DNA of 64,000 nt from Prochlorococcus sp. AG-402-M18 (GTDB taxonomy: Bacteria; Cyanobacteriota; Cyanobacteriia; PCC-6307; Cyanobiaceae), in the NCBI GenBank assembly GCA_003216595.1, contig QCIQ01000002.1:62001-126000 (forward strand), given 5' to 3'. The notes beneath the pieces are model-generated. The model worked only from the letters and a program-made list of their open reading frames with translations. It did not search any database and was not told the DNA's origin. How positions within the stretch are numbered: position 1 is the first letter of the stretch; each line of letters opens with the position of its first letter. The position numbers were made by a program, and so were the translations under genes. Positions 1 through 9,592 of the stretch are shown here, piece after piece.

Positions 1-496
1 ATGGTACACGTGTTTGCCACCAAATAATCATTATCATTATTGACCCAAGAGTTACGTGGAGCCCATGAAAGCCAGTTAATGCATAGAAAGTGCTTGCAAA
101 AAGGTTGTCAGTTAGTCCAAAAGGCAAAGTAAAGTACTCAAACATTTGACTGATTAAAAACGCCAGTCCCAATGAGCCTGTTATAAGAAGCCATTTTTGG
201 CATTGTTTGGATTCATTCTTTTCTAGGAATTTCCCAGCTCGATGAAAAGTAAAGCTACTAACTAGAAGCAAGACTGTATTTAAAGTTGGTAATGGTAGTT
301 CTAATTCGTAAATAGCATCAGGACTAATCGGATTGACTGCTTTGAAAGTTAAATATGCCGCAAAAAAACCTGCAAAGGTCATCCCATCTGCGATTAAAAA
401 AGCTATTAAGCCAAACAAACGAAAATCTTCATGTTCTTCTGTTGATAGATCTTTTTTGCTTTCTGATGATTGCTCTTTTGGAACTATTGATGTCAT
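1..496 (-). CDS. ctaE: Cytochrome c oxidase subunit III, partial (3' end off window)
   Basis: Membrane subunit of the aa3-type terminal oxidase; it supports the proton-pumping core subunit I. About 165 residues are visible of roughly 200. After a charged N-terminus the protein has several hydrophobic helices and the segment ALTGFHGLHVTLGS, which is typical of COX3. The ATG at 494-496 overlaps the coxA stop as ATGA, so translation is probably coupled in the order coxB-coxA-coxC. The frame stays open to base 1, so the end of the gene lies outside the window. Too short for confident assignment of every helix, but neighbours and motif agree. Confidence 0.93.
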   Translation of the reverse strand, partial: MTSIVPKEQSSESKKDLSTEEHEDFRLFGLIAFLIADGMTFAGFFAAYLTFKAVNPISPDAIYELELPLPTLNTVLLLVSSFTFHRAGKFLEKNESKQCQKWLLITGSLGLAFLISQMFEYFTLPFGLTDNLFASTFYALTGFHGLHVTLGSIMIMIIWWQTRVP

Positions 497-2133
497 TTCA
501 TTCCCTCTTGAATTTTATTTGAATTTTTTTCTCCATAACCATATGGCTCAATAACGAGAGGAGCGTCTCCTTCCCAATTCTCAACAGGAGGAGGTGAACT
601 TGTTAACCACTCAGGCGTTAGCGCATTCCATGGATTGTCACCAGCCTTATCTCCGTAGAGGATGCTTTGAAGAATATTCCATAGAAAAGGTAAAGTACTT
701 AAAGCCATTAATAATGCACCTACGCTACTTATTTGATTGATCACTTGAAATTGTGGATCGTATTCGGCAACTCGTCGAGGCATTCCATTTAAACCTAGCC
801 AGTGTTGAGGAGCAAAACAAAGATTAAAGCCTATAAAAGTAATTATGAAGTGGAATCTTCCAAGATTTTCATTGAGCATTTTTCCCGTAAATTTCGGGAA
901 CCAGTGATAAATTGAGGAGAAGATAACAAAAACAGAACCTCCATAGACTATGTAATGAAAATGGGCAACAACAAAATAGGTGTCGTGAACATGAACATCA
1001 AAAGGTACTTGAGCTAGAGCAACTCCTGTGATCCCACCTAAAACAAAGTTAATAATAAATCCGCAGGAAAATAGCATTGCAGCATTAAGTGAAATTTTTC
1101 CTCCCCATAAGGTCGCAACCCAATTAAAAAATTTAATACCTGTTGGAACAGCTATGAATGCAGTAGCGATTGTAAAAAATAAGCGCATCCATGGAGGAGT
1201 TCCACTCGTAAACATATGATGAGCCCATACAACTAGTCCCAATACAACTATTCCCATAATTGAGAAGACCATTGTTGTATAGCCAAAAAGCGGCTTCCTA
1301 CTATGAATGGGAAGTATTTCACTGACTAAACCAAAGGCAGGTAAGACCATGATATAAACAGCAGGATGCGAATAAAACCAAAAAAGATGTTGGTAAACAA
1401 TCACATTCCCACCAAGACTTGGGTTGAAGAAACCGGTATGAGCAACTATGTCAAAGCTCAAAAGTATTAGAGTCCCAGCGAGAACAGGAGTTGATAGAAC
1501 AACAAGAATACTTGTACCGAGCATTGCCCAACAATACATTGGTAATTGCATCAATTTGAGACCAGGTCTTCTTAGCTTGAGGATGGTCGCAATGAAATTG
1601 ATACCACCAAAGATTGAGCTTCCGCCCAGAAGTAATACACTTAATATCCAAATAATTTGACCGGCGGCTGGGGTCGTAATGCTTAAAGGTGGATAGGCTG
1701 TCCACCCAGATTGTGCTGCTCCGTTTATGAAATAGCTTGTTATCAACATCAAACCGGAGGGAGGTATTAGCCAAAAAGCAACTGCATTCAATCTTGGGAA
1801 GGCCATGTCCCTCGCGCCAACATAAAAAGGTATTAAATAGTTGCCAAAGGCACCATTTACTACAGGCACTATCCATAAGAAAATCATGATGGTGCCGTGG
1901 AGAGTTAAAACTTGGTTGTAAACCTCTCTAGGCATGAAATCTGAGAGAGGACTGGTGAGCTCTACCCTTATTGCTCCAGCTAAAGATCCTCCAATTAAAT
2001 AAAATAAGAAACCACAAACTAAGTATTGAAGACCTATTACTTTGTGATCGAGACTAAAACTCAGATATTTGAGCCATCCAGTTGGTTGAAGCTTTTCAGG
2101 AGGAGAGTCGTTTGGTTTGAGTGAAATAGTCAT
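493..2133 (-). CDS. ctaD: Cytochrome c oxidase subunit I
   Basis: Catalytic haem-copper subunit that reduces O2 to water and pumps protons across the thylakoid or cytoplasmic membrane. The 546 residues form about 12 membrane helices. Ligands are visible: His79 in LHGTIMIF (low-spin haem a), His256 and Tyr260 in SHPAVY (CuB and the cross-linked Tyr), His305-His306 in WAHHMF (CuB), and His391 and His393 in VAHFHYI (haem a3 and haem a). All key residues are present, so it should be active. It starts 4 bp after the coxB stop and overlaps coxC by 4 bp, which indicates one transcript. Confidence 0.98.
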   Translation of the reverse strand: MTISLKPNDSPPEKLQPTGWLKYLSFSLDHKVIGLQYLVCGFLFYLIGGSLAGAIRVELTSPLSDFMPREVYNQVLTLHGTIMIFLWIVPVVNGAFGNYLIPFYVGARDMAFPRLNAVAFWLIPPSGLMLITSYFINGAAQSGWTAYPPLSITTPAAGQIIWILSVLLLGGSSIFGGINFIATILKLRRPGLKLMQLPMYCWAMLGTSILVVLSTPVLAGTLILLSFDIVAHTGFFNPSLGGNVIVYQHLFWFYSHPAVYIMVLPAFGLVSEILPIHSRKPLFGYTTMVFSIMGIVVLGLVVWAHHMFTSGTPPWMRLFFTIATAFIAVPTGIKFFNWVATLWGGKISLNAAMLFSCGFIINFVLGGITGVALAQVPFDVHVHDTYFVVAHFHYIVYGGSVFVIFSSIYHWFPKFTGKMLNENLGRFHFIITFIGFNLCFAPQHWLGLNGMPRRVAEYDPQFQVINQISSVGALLMALSTLPFLWNILQSILYGDKAGDNPWNALTPEWLTSSPPPVENWEGDAPLVIEPYGYGEKNSNKIQEGMK

Positions 2134-2137
2134 AGAT

Positions 2138-2950
2138 TTATATAGATTCTTTAGAGTTTTCTTTTAGCCAAATATCAAAGTCTTTTTGTTCATCAACTAT
2201 TACGTTTGATCTCATCCCACCATGATAAGGGCCACACAATTCTGCGCAAACAATTGGGAAATTACCTGCTTTTGTAGGCGTGAAATTTAAAATCGTTGGT
2301 TGGCCAGGAATGACATCTTGTTTAAGTCTGAATTGGGGCACCCAAAAAGCATGTATTACATCTTTCGATTCCATTTTTAAGCTAACTTCTCTGCCAACTG
2401 GAACATGAAGTTCGCCAGAGATAATATCTTCTTTTGGATAATGAAAGATAAAGGCAAATTGCATCGCAGTTAACTCAATTGGTAATGAGGATGAATTTTC
2501 TTTAGATAAAGACTCAATTGGCCCTGAACCAATCCCCCCCCACACTCTCTCGGCTTGATTATCCATTTGCCCACTATGATCATGCATTAAAGGTTGCATG
2601 CCACCCATTCGATCATAAATATCGTAGCTATATAAACCTACAAACAAAACAACAATTGCAGGAACTGCTGTCCAGAATATTTCAAGAGAAATATTACCTT
2701 CTAAGTCAATTCCATCACCAGTTTCTCCAGGCCTACGACGGAATTGAATAAGACTATAAATTACTAAAGCAGTGATACCTATGAAAAGTATGCAGCCAAT
2801 AATGAATAGGACTCGATAGAGTTCATCATAGACGGGAGCATTCATGCTCGCGCTCACGGGAAGCATATCGACGTTGTATGCAATCCAAACTCCTCCTATA
2901 CCAAGAATTAAACTTGATGTAAGAGTTAAAATGGCCGACAGTTTCGGCAA
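2138..2950 (-). CDS. ctaC: Cytochrome c oxidase subunit II
   Basis: Takes electrons from cytochrome c6 or plastocyanin through the binuclear CuA centre. Two N-terminal membrane helices (about residues 8-28 and 45-68) precede a cupredoxin domain. CuA ligands are visible: His200, Cys235, Cys239, His243 and Met246 in the C-x3-C-x3-H-x2-M pattern. The aromatic strand is QFAFIFHYP; the Trp residues common there in mitochondrial and proteobacterial homologues are Phe. Start is TTG at 2950, supported by an AGGAG ribosome site six bases upstream. First gene of the coxB-coxA-coxC run. Confidence 0.97.
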   Translation of the reverse strand: MPKLSAILTLTSSLILGIGGVWIAYNVDMLPVSASMNAPVYDELYRVLFIIGCILFIGITALVIYSLIQFRRRPGETGDGIDLEGNISLEIFWTAVPAIVVLFVGLYSYDIYDRMGGMQPLMHDHSGQMDNQAERVWGGIGSGPIESLSKENSSSLPIELTAMQFAFIFHYPKEDIISGELHVPVGREVSLKMESKDVIHAFWVPQFRLKQDVIPGQPTILNFTPTKAGNFPIVCAELCGPYHGGMRSNVIVDEQKDFDIWLKENSKESI

Positions 2951-3006
2951 GAAGATCTCCTTTTCTATTTATAGGTTATGGGCAAAAGTAACTAATGTAT
3001 CGACTA

Positions 3007-3110
3007 ATTGTTAATTCAAGATGAATAATTTTTTTAATAGAGAATATTTATGTTGCAGTCCGATTATTCAGGTGACGTATACGAAGTAATCGCTACGTTG
3101 AATTAACAAT
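3007..3110. repeat. 13-bp inverted repeat in the coxB/ctaA divergent gap
   Basis: The arm at 3007-3019 (ATTGTTAATTCAA) is the exact reverse complement of 3098-3110, with 78 bases between. The enclosed sequence also holds the short palindrome CGTATACG near 3076. It lies between divergent coxB and ctaA, where promoters for both must be. It could be an operator pair, a long stem-loop in the ctaA leader, or chance. No known regulator site was recognised. Confidence 0.4.
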
Positions 3111-3133
3111 GATCTTGATGGATTTTTGTATAC

Positions 3134-4060
3134 GTGCAGGTTATTTATCCACCAAAGCCACGCTTTCTCCTAGGCCAACTTGCTGCTCACGTAGTAGTGG
3201 CACTAATCGCTCTTGTAGTGATTGGAGGAGCAACCAGAGTAATGGAGGCTGGTCTCGCTTGCCCAGACTGGCCTCTATGTTATGGATCGTTTTTGCCTGG
3301 TAGGCAAATGAATTTACAAGTCTTCTTGGAATGGTTTCATCGTTTAGATGCCTTTTTCGTAGGGATTGTTTTAATTACTCAATTTGCCTTTTCTTTGTGC
3401 TGGGCAAAAAATTTACCTAAATGGCTTCCTTGGACCTATGGATTCTTGACTCTATTGGTTGCTTTTCAGGGTTTTTTAGGTGCTTTGACGGTACTGCAAT
3501 TATTGCCATCTTTAGTTGTCATAGCTCATCTTGCAGTTGCATTCACTCTTGTTGCGATTATGAGTGGGGTGACTCAACAATTACTTAATCCTGGCAAATC
3601 AATTTTCCCACTTTGGCTTCGTTGCTTTGGCTTTTTATCTCTTTTTTCAGTCATGGTTCAGTCTTTATTAGGGAGTCGGGTGGCAACCTCTTGGGCAGCA
3701 CAAAGATGCATGGATTTTGGAGATTCTTGCAATCTTTTATTAATTCATAGAGCAAGTTCTATTCCAGTGAGCTTTTTGGTGATTTTATTCGTAATTGTTT
3801 CATCTTTAAAGAGAGATGTCTTTGTTAACCAATGGCCCTATTTTTTGACGATTATTTTTTTGATTATTTCACAAATCTTTTTAGGAGTTTTATCCATTCA
3901 TTTAGGGATGAGTGAACCTAGCCTTATCATTGGTCATCAACTAATTGCTTGCTTGTTAGTCGCTTTAATATCAGCATTGAATTTTAAAGGTAGAGCAATT
4001 GATGAATCTTCTCAATCACTATTTGTAACTCAATCAACTTTGGATACATGCCATGGTTAG
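3134..4060 (+). CDS. ctaA: Haem A synthase (COX15/CtaA family)
   Basis: Oxidises the C8 methyl of haem O to a formyl group, making haem A for the oxidase encoded next door. The 308 residues have about eight membrane helices in two repeated four-helix bundles. The family features [21 protein letters not shown] (residues 27-47, shortened in function to the R-x-E-x-GL-CPDWP motif), EWFHRLDAF and a second-half H-R pair (IHRASS) are visible. A conserved Cys pair is seen in CPDWPLC. The start is GTG at 3134 without a clear ribosome site. It overlaps ctaB by 8 bp and faces the coxBAC genes. Confidence 0.93.
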   Translation: MQVIYPPKPRFLLGQLAAHVVVALIALVVIGGATRVMEAGLACPDWPLCYGSFLPGRQMNLQVFLEWFHRLDAFFVGIVLITQFAFSLCWAKNLPKWLPWTYGFLTLLVAFQGFLGALTVLQLLPSLVVIAHLAVAFTLVAIMSGVTQQLLNPGKSIFPLWLRCFGFLSLFSVMVQSLLGSRVATSWAAQRCMDFGDSCNLLLIHRASSIPVSFLVILFVIVSSLKRDVFVNQWPYFLTIIFLIISQIFLGVLSIHLGMSEPSLIIGHQLIACLLVALISALNFKGRAIDESSQSLFVTQSTLDTCHG

Positions 4061-5048
4061 CTCTACATCCGATTTAATTTCAAAACCTGTTAATCGCGAG
4101 GAAATCGTTCCTTCTAGGAAGCGTATTAAGCTACCAGCTTGGTTAGAGGTCGCCAAACCGAGATTAATTCCTCTTTTACTTGCTACGACTGTTGGTGGGA
4201 TGGCTCTTTCGGAGGAATGGCCATTACCATCGCCAAGATTGGCATGCACTTTAGGTGGAGGAGCTCTTGCGGCTGCGGCTGCAGGAGCTCTTAATTGTTT
4301 GTGGGAACAAGATCTTGATAAGCAGATGAAACGCACCAGCAATAGGGCCTTGCCTTCTGGTCGGCTTTCTCAGTCTTCTGTTTTCATTGGAGCAATTGCT
4401 TGTACACTTACTGCTTCAGCCCTTTTGGTGGTTGGAGTCAACTGTTTAGCAGCAGGACTTACCCTTTTAGGACTTTGTAGTTACGTACTCCTATATACAG
4501 CTTTTTTAAAACCTAGAACATCTCAAAATATAGTTTTCGGAGGAGTCGCTGGAGCAATTCCTCCTCTTGTAGGAGCTTCAGCAGCAGCAGGACATGTTGG
4601 CTTAGGTGGTTGGTGGCTATTTTCTTTGGTCATGGTTTGGACCCCAGCACATTTTTGGGCTTTAGCCATATTGTTAAAAGAGGACTATCGATCGGTTGGG
4701 ATCCCTATGCTTCCGACAGTCAGGGGTTCTTTTGTTACAGCAAAAGCTATATCTGTTTATGCGTATCTAACTGTATTTTTAAGTTTTTTAGGTTGCTTTG
4801 TTTTGCCTGAAGGAGGTTTGTTATATGGAATGTTACTACTTCCATATAATTCAAGACTTCTTCAATTGGTTTCCAGATTAAGAGATAATCCAGAGGATTT
4901 AGATCGGGCTAAGGGTTTGTTTAGATGGTCTATTCTTTATATGTTTGGGGTTTGTTTTTTGCTTGTCATTAGTAGATTGCAAGTGTCAATTGTTTTTAAT
5001 GATCAGTTGATAGCTTTGATTAAAGACTTCTCTATAAGCTTTTTGTAA
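4053..5048 (+). CDS. ctaB: Haem O synthase (protohaem IX farnesyltransferase)
   Basis: Transfers a farnesyl group from farnesyl diphosphate to haem B, producing haem O, the substrate of CtaA. A member of the UbiA prenyltransferase superfamily with about nine membrane helices in 331 residues. The Mg-diphosphate motif is [23 protein letters not shown] in family terms N-x-x-x-x-x-D-x-x-x-D followed by RT-x-x-RALPSG, near residues 85-105. A second acidic loop follows ([13 protein letters not shown]). It overlaps the end of ctaA by 8 bp, so the two steps of haem A synthesis are probably translationally coupled. Confidence 0.96.
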   Translation: MVSSTSDLISKPVNREEIVPSRKRIKLPAWLEVAKPRLIPLLLATTVGGMALSEEWPLPSPRLACTLGGGALAAAAAGALNCLWEQDLDKQMKRTSNRALPSGRLSQSSVFIGAIACTLTASALLVVGVNCLAAGLTLLGLCSYVLLYTAFLKPRTSQNIVFGGVAGAIPPLVGASAAAGHVGLGGWWLFSLVMVWTPAHFWALAILLKEDYRSVGIPMLPTVRGSFVTAKAISVYAYLTVFLSFLGCFVLPEGGLLYGMLLLPYNSRLLQLVSRLRDNPEDLDRAKGLFRWSILYMFGVCFLLVISRLQVSIVFNDQLIALIKDFSISFL

Positions 5049-5150
5049 GTCTATAAAATAAAAATAAAAACTTTATGACCTTGCACTCAAATATTAATTA
5101 GAATTTGTTTTAAAGAAATGAGCTTATCTTTTTAGGCGATCTGTTTTGAG

Positions 5151-6164
5151 ATGTTTTTCATCCAACTAAGAGATTTATTTAAGTCTTATGGCTCTATTAG
5201 GGCTCTAAATGGGCTGAACCTTCAAGTGCCTAAGGGCTCTTTGTATGGGTTGTTGGGGCCAAACGGGGCAGGCAAGAGTACTGCACTGAAAATTATCTGT
5301 ACTCTTCTTGCGCCCGATTCTGGTTCTGTTGAGGTGGGAGGATTTAATGCATTGCTTGACGAAAAAGAAACTAGGCGAAAATTGGGTTACGTGGCTCAAG
5401 ATGTTGCGATTGATAAAATCCTTACAGGTAGGGAATTACTTCATCTTCAAGGAGATCTTTATCATTTAGATAAAAAACATAAGAAAAAAAGAATTGAAGA
5501 ATTGATTCATAGACTTGATATGCATGAATGGATTGATAGAAGATGTGGTTCCTTCTCTGGGGGTATGAAAAGAAGGCTTGATCTCGCTTCAGGATTGTTG
5601 CATGAACCAGAATTATTGATTCTTGATGAACCTACTGTTGGGTTGGACATAGAAAGTCGATCAGTTATTTGGGGATTATTGAAGGAACTAAGGAAAAATG
5701 AAACTACCATTCTTTTAAGTAGCCATTATCTCGAGGAAGTAGATGAATTGGCAGATGAGATGGCTATTATTGATCAAGGAAAAGTCATTGCTAGTGGAAA
5801 ACCAGATGATTTAAAAAAAGAACTTGGTGGCGACAGAGTTACACTTAGAGTTCGAGAGTTTAGTGATGAAGTAGAAGCTGAATCTGTAAGGAAATTAATT
5901 AAAAATCTTAATGGTGTATCAAATGTAGTGGTCAATCAAAAGCAAGGTTATTCTTTAAACTTTTTAGTTCAAAGTAATGATGTTATATCAAATTTGTCGG
6001 GTCATCTTTCAAAAGAAAATTTTGAAGTCTTTGCTCTTTCTCATAGCCGGCCAAGTTTAGATGATGTTTATTTGCAGGCGACTGGTAAAACTCTTATGGA
6101 TGCTGAATTAGAACTTGCGGGCAAAAGAGATTTTAAGCTAGAGAATAAGAAATCAATGCGTTAA
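5151..6164 (+). CDS. ABC transporter ATP-binding protein (DrrA-like)
   Basis: ATPase subunit of an ABC-2 type exporter. Walker A GPNGAGKST lies near residue 36, the signature SGGMKRRLDLA near 138 and Walker B LLILDEPTVGLD near 158, followed by the His of the switch loop in SSHYLEE. At 337 residues it has the C-terminal extension typical of DrrA/CcmA-like drug or polysaccharide exporters rather than importers. The permease starts 31 bp downstream, so the two form one exporter. The substrate cannot be read from sequence. Confidence 0.92.
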   Translation: MFFIQLRDLFKSYGSIRALNGLNLQVPKGSLYGLLGPNGAGKSTALKIICTLLAPDSGSVEVGGFNALLDEKETRRKLGYVAQDVAIDKILTGRELLHLQGDLYHLDKKHKKKRIEELIHRLDMHEWIDRRCGSFSGGMKRRLDLASGLLHEPELLILDEPTVGLDIESRSVIWGLLKELRKNETTILLSSHYLEEVDELADEMAIIDQGKVIASGKPDDLKKELGGDRVTLRVREFSDEVEAESVRKLIKNLNGVSNVVVNQKQGYSLNFLVQSNDVISNLSGHLSKENFEVFALSHSRPSLDDVYLQATGKTLMDAELELAGKRDFKLENKKSMR

Positions 6165-6195
6165 TTGCTCGTATTACTTTTAAATTATTAAACTC

Positions 6196-7050
6196 ATGAT
6201 CACTACAAATCCATCACTTCATAAGGAAAAGCAATCTAGAAATAATTTTAATGAAATGTTGCAAGAGACTTCTGCCTTAACGTGGAGGCTTTTCATTCAA
6301 TTAATTCGACGACCTTCAACGTTATTTGCTGGAATTCTTCAGCCTTTGATATGGCTTTTGCTTTTTGCAGCTTTATTTTCTAAAGCTCCCATTGATTTTT
6401 TGCCTGGTGGTAGTAGTTATGGAGAATTCCTTGGCGCAGGGTTAATAGTATTTACTGCTTTTAGTGGTGCCCTTAATGCTGGACTCCCTTTGATGTTTGA
6501 TAGAGAATTTGGTTTTCTTAATAGACTATTAGTTGCACCATTGAGTAGTAGAAGTTCAATTGTAATTTCTTCAGTAATCTATATAACTTCTATTAGCCTT
6601 TTACAGAGTTTTGCAATAATGGCAACTTCTGCTCTCTTGGGCTATGGATGGCCAAGTCTGAGAGGTTTTCTTCTCATAGCAATAACTCTCTTATTGTTGG
6701 TTTTCGCCATAACTGGTCTAAGTCTTGGATTGGCTTTTGTTTTGCCAGGACATATTGAACTAATTGCAATTATCTTCATAGCTAATTTACCTGTTCTTTT
6801 TGCTAGCACAGCTCTGGCCCCCATATCTTTTATGCCAAAATGGCTTGGATGGATAGCATCAATTAATCCATTAACATTTGCGATTGAACCTATACGAATG
6901 GCTTACAACAATCCTGTTGATCTGAATGCAATTTTAATTAATGCTCCTTATGGAGAAGTAAATGGATATTCTTGCTTAGGAATTCTGTTAATTCTTACAG
7001 TTGGATTATTTTTTCTTATCAGACCTCTTTTAAATCGGAAACTTGCTTGA
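6196..7050 (+). CDS. ABC-2 type transporter permease
   Basis: Membrane partner of the ATPase just upstream. After a polar N-terminus of about 30 residues there are six hydrophobic helices in 284 residues. The ABC-2 region NRLLVAPLSSRSSIVIS and the later PLTFAIEPIR, which is characteristic of the DrrB/NodJ permease family, are seen. One ATPase and one permease suggest a homodimer of each. A role in export of lipid, drug or glycan is possible; the neighbours do not decide. Confidence 0.9.
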   Translation: MITTNPSLHKEKQSRNNFNEMLQETSALTWRLFIQLIRRPSTLFAGILQPLIWLLLFAALFSKAPIDFLPGGSSYGEFLGAGLIVFTAFSGALNAGLPLMFDREFGFLNRLLVAPLSSRSSIVISSVIYITSISLLQSFAIMATSALLGYGWPSLRGFLLIAITLLLLVFAITGLSLGLAFVLPGHIELIAIIFIANLPVLFASTALAPISFMPKWLGWIASINPLTFAIEPIRMAYNNPVDLNAILINAPYGEVNGYSCLGILLILTVGLFFLIRPLLNRKLA

Positions 7051-7079
7051 TAATCTTATTGTAGCGATTTACAAGAACC

Positions 7080-7568
7080 TTGGAGTCTCGAAAGTATCAG
7101 CTACAAAAACAAATTATAGAAGCTCTAAAGGCCAATGATAATGATTTATATTCTCTTCTAAAATCTCAATGGGCACATCGTTTTGGAGTAGAAAGTTTGG
7201 AAGAATTGAAAAGTCTAGATTTAAATCAGTTAAATCAAAACTTAACTAATGTAGATGCAGATCTAGATGTAGATGTAGATAATCAAAAGATTGATCAATC
7301 AAATGAAAATCCTGCCGAGGGTTGTAAAGTAATTTCTATAGAAGAAAATGATAATCAAGAAAAAGAAATAAAAAACAAAGAATTAGAGTCAATTATAGAT
7401 CAGGATTATAAAGCCTTTAAAAATAAATCTTACGAGGTAGTTGATAAAGAAAGCAAGGTTATAAATACAGTTATAGACAATAAGACCAATCCTGAAATAA
7501 ATGCTTTGATTCCTTTACCTCCAAAACCTAAATATAGTTATCTTAAGAAGTGGTTATTAAGAAAGTAA
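7080..7568 (+). CDS. Conserved hypothetical protein, acidic, TTG start
   Basis: Function not recognised. The 162 residues begin with an amphipathic helix (ESRKYQLQKQIIEALKANDNDLYSLLKSQWAHRFG in part), then a low-complexity acidic middle (DADLDVDVDN) and a basic, proline-rich end (LPPKPKYSYLKKWLLRK). No signal peptide or membrane helix is evident. The start is TTG at 7080, 29 bp after the ABC permease, so it may be co-transcribed with the exporter. The middle contains repeated GATGTA-like hexamers. The low-complexity composition suggests a disordered linker between two short functional ends. Confidence 0.7.
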   Translation: MESRKYQLQKQIIEALKANDNDLYSLLKSQWAHRFGVESLEELKSLDLNQLNQNLTNVDADLDVDVDNQKIDQSNENPAEGCKVISIEENDNQEKEIKNKELESIIDQDYKAFKNKSYEVVDKESKVINTVIDNKTNPEINALIPLPPKPKYSYLKKWLLRK

Positions 7569-7597
7569 GTTCTAAATTTTTAGATCTTTTTACCTTC

Positions 7598-9280
7598 TTA
7601 CATCATTCCTGGCATACCCATACCTCCCATACCTCCCATACCTCCCATACCTCCCATACCTCCCATACCTCCCATAGGGTCTCCTCCTTCGGCTCCTGGC
7701 GCTGATGGGGGCTCTGGTTTGTCAGCAATAACAACTTCAGTTGTTATGAGTAGGGAAGCAATTGATACAGCATCTTGAAGAGCAAGTCTTATTACTTTTG
7801 AAGCGTCTAAGATTCCTGCTTCAAGTAAATCCACATACTCTCCAGTTTGTGCATTGAATCCTTTACCTAATCTCTTAATATCTGATACAACAACATCTCC
7901 ATTAAATCCCGCGTTTATAGCAATCTGTTTCGTTGGAGCAGTCAATGCCCTTTTTATGATTGCAACTCCGGTTCTTTGATCACCTTCTAGCTTTTTAGAT
8001 AGATCTTCAAGTCCATCACTTAGTTCTAGTAGAGTCGTTCCTCCACCTGCGACAATACCTTCTTCAATAGCTGCACGAGTTGCATTTAAAGCATCCTCAA
8101 TTCTTAGCTTTCTGTTCTTTAACTCAGTTTCAGTTGGAGCTCCAACTTTAATTACAGCTACACCGCCTGCGAGTTTAGCTATTCTCTCATTTAACTTCTC
8201 TTGGTCATATTCAGAATCTGTTTCGTCAAGTTCTCTCTTGATTGAGGCAATGCGATTAGATAGTTCAGAGTTCTGATTCTCATTTGCGACAATTGTTGTG
8301 CTGTCTTTAGTAATTGTTACTCTTCTGGCTTGACCCAGGTCAGAAATTTGAACTTTCTCAAGACTCATTGCTTTGTCTTCGCTTATTAGTGTGCCGCCAG
8401 TAAGTACTGCAATATCTCCAAGAGCAGCTTTTCTTCTCTCGCCAAATGAAGGAGCTCTAACTGCTGCTACCTGCAAAACACCACGATTTTTATTTACAAC
8501 TAATGTTGCTAATGCTTCACCTTCGACTTCTTCAGCAAGGATTATTAATGGTGTTCCATTCTTTTGAACTGTTTCTAGAACAGGAATGAGATCGGCAATC
8601 GATGAAATCTTTTTGTCAGTAATTAAGATTGAAGGATTTTCAAATTCACAAATCAAACGATCTTCATCAGTGACAAAATAAGGAGAGCTATAACCTCTAT
8701 CAAATGCCATTCCCTCTGTGATATCAAGTTCAGTAGCTAGAGATTTGGATTCTTCAACTGTTATTACTCCATCAAAACTTACCTTGTCTATTGCATCTGC
8801 AATCATTGAACCTATTTCCTCGTCACCACCAGCACTTACTGTAGCAACTTGTTTAATAGCATCACCACTGACTGATTTACTTTTTTTCTTGAGATCATCA
8901 ACTATCTGAGCTACAGCCTTTTCCATTCCCCTTCTTAATTCGATTGGGCTTGCTCCCGCTGCTGTATTTCTCAACCCTTCTTGAACCATAAATTGTGCTA
9001 AAACTGTTGCAGTAGTTGTTCCATCCCCAGCTTTTTCCTTCGTTTTTGATGCAACCTGTTCAATGAGCCTTGCTCCAATATTTTCAAATGGATCTTCAAG
9101 ATCTATCTCCTTAGCTATTGTTACTCCATCATTAACGATATCTGGGGCTCCAAATTTTTTTTCAATAACCACATTTCTACCTTTAGGTCCAATTGTGACC
9201 TTTAGAGCATTGGCTAAATTGTTTACTCCTTTTTCGAGAGCACCACGAGATTCGTCTGAAAAACTTAGAAGTTTTGCCAT
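7598..9280 (-). CDS. groL2: 60-kDa chaperonin GroEL, second-copy type
   Basis: ATP-driven protein-folding chamber subunit. The 560 residues match the full family length: apical, intermediate and equatorial domains, with the ATP-binding segment [11 protein letters not shown] near residue 85. The C-terminus is a Gly-Gly-Met repeat as in many GroELs. No groES lies beside it and no CIRCE inverted repeat is present upstream, so this looks like the stand-alone copy cyanobacteria often have besides groESL. The assignment as copy 2 is by context. Upstream gap 9281-9408 should hold its promoter. Confidence 0.95.
   Translation of the reverse strand: MAKLLSFSDESRGALEKGVNNLANALKVTIGPKGRNVVIEKKFGAPDIVNDGVTIAKEIDLEDPFENIGARLIEQVASKTKEKAGDGTTTATVLAQFMVQEGLRNTAAGASPIELRRGMEKAVAQIVDDLKKKSKSVSGDAIKQVATVSAGGDEEIGSMIADAIDKVSFDGVITVEESKSLATELDITEGMAFDRGYSSPYFVTDEDRLICEFENPSILITDKKISSIADLIPVLETVQKNGTPLIILAEEVEGEALATLVVNKNRGVLQVAAVRAPSFGERRKAALGDIAVLTGGTLISEDKAMSLEKVQISDLGQARRVTITKDSTTIVANENQNSELSNRIASIKRELDETDSEYDQEKLNERIAKLAGGVAVIKVGAPTETELKNRKLRIEDALNATRAAIEEGIVAGGGTTLLELSDGLEDLSKKLEGDQRTGVAIIKRALTAPTKQIAINAGFNGDVVVSDIKRLGKGFNAQTGEYVDLLEAGILDASKVIRLALQDAVSIASLLITTEVVIADKPEPPSAPGAEGGDPMGGMGGMGGMGGMGGMGGMGMPGMM
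7620..7673. repeat. Six tandem 9-bp units encoding the GroEL GGM tail
   Basis: Six perfect copies of ATACCTCCC run head to tail inside the 3' end of groEL. On the coding strand each gives Gly-Gly-Met. Perfect identity at third positions suggests recent slippage, so the copy number probably varies between strains. Confidence 0.95.
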
Positions 9281-9408
9281 ATCTGAATAGAATTAAACTT
9301 AATCTCCCACAGGAAACTCACATTAGGGGAGGGTAAATAAGTGGGGAAAGCCGAATTGTTATTTACAAATTTTTCCCAATTTTTGCAGAAGGTAGTTAGT
9401 GTCAACGT

Positions 9409-9585
9409 ATGAACGATCCTGGGGCATTATTTTTTATTCTCATGGCTGGGTTGGCCGGAACTATGACTTTGATTTATTTCCCTTTGAGGATATTTCTTAC
9501 AGCGACAGCAAGGAGCAGAAGATTAAAACTTTTGCAGCGAATTAGAAGATTGAGAGATGAATTAGGACAGCCAATACAAAATTGA
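9409..9585 (+). CDS. Small conserved-type hypothetical membrane protein, 58 aa
   Basis: Function not recognised. An ATG at 9409 opens 58 codons that end at TGA 9583-9585. The protein has one hydrophobic helix (about residues 6-29, GALFFILMAGLAGTMTLIYF) followed by a strongly basic amphipathic tail rich in Arg (TARSRRLKLLQRIRRLRDELG). This is the pattern of a single-pass, membrane-anchored small protein with a cytoplasmic positive end. It is divergent from groEL and ends 7 bp before the convergent fabG. Regular codon use and a clean fit between genes support it as real. Confidence 0.7.
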   Translation: MNDPGALFFILMAGLAGTMTLIYFPLRIFLTATARSRRLKLLQRIRRLRDELGQPIQN

Positions 9586-9592
9586 TATCTTC

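Noticed and set aside
1451-1876. 141-codon minus-strand ORF inside coxA
   Set aside because: Out of frame with coxA, which shows all ligands; the product has no recognisable pattern.
3051-3107. 18-codon ORF starting ATG TTG CAG in the coxB/ctaA gap
   Set aside because: Too short and no ribosome site; it lies within the inverted repeat region.
9281-9408. Search for a CIRCE repeat upstream of groEL
   Set aside because: No TTAGCACTC-N9-GAGTGCTAA or close variant seen.
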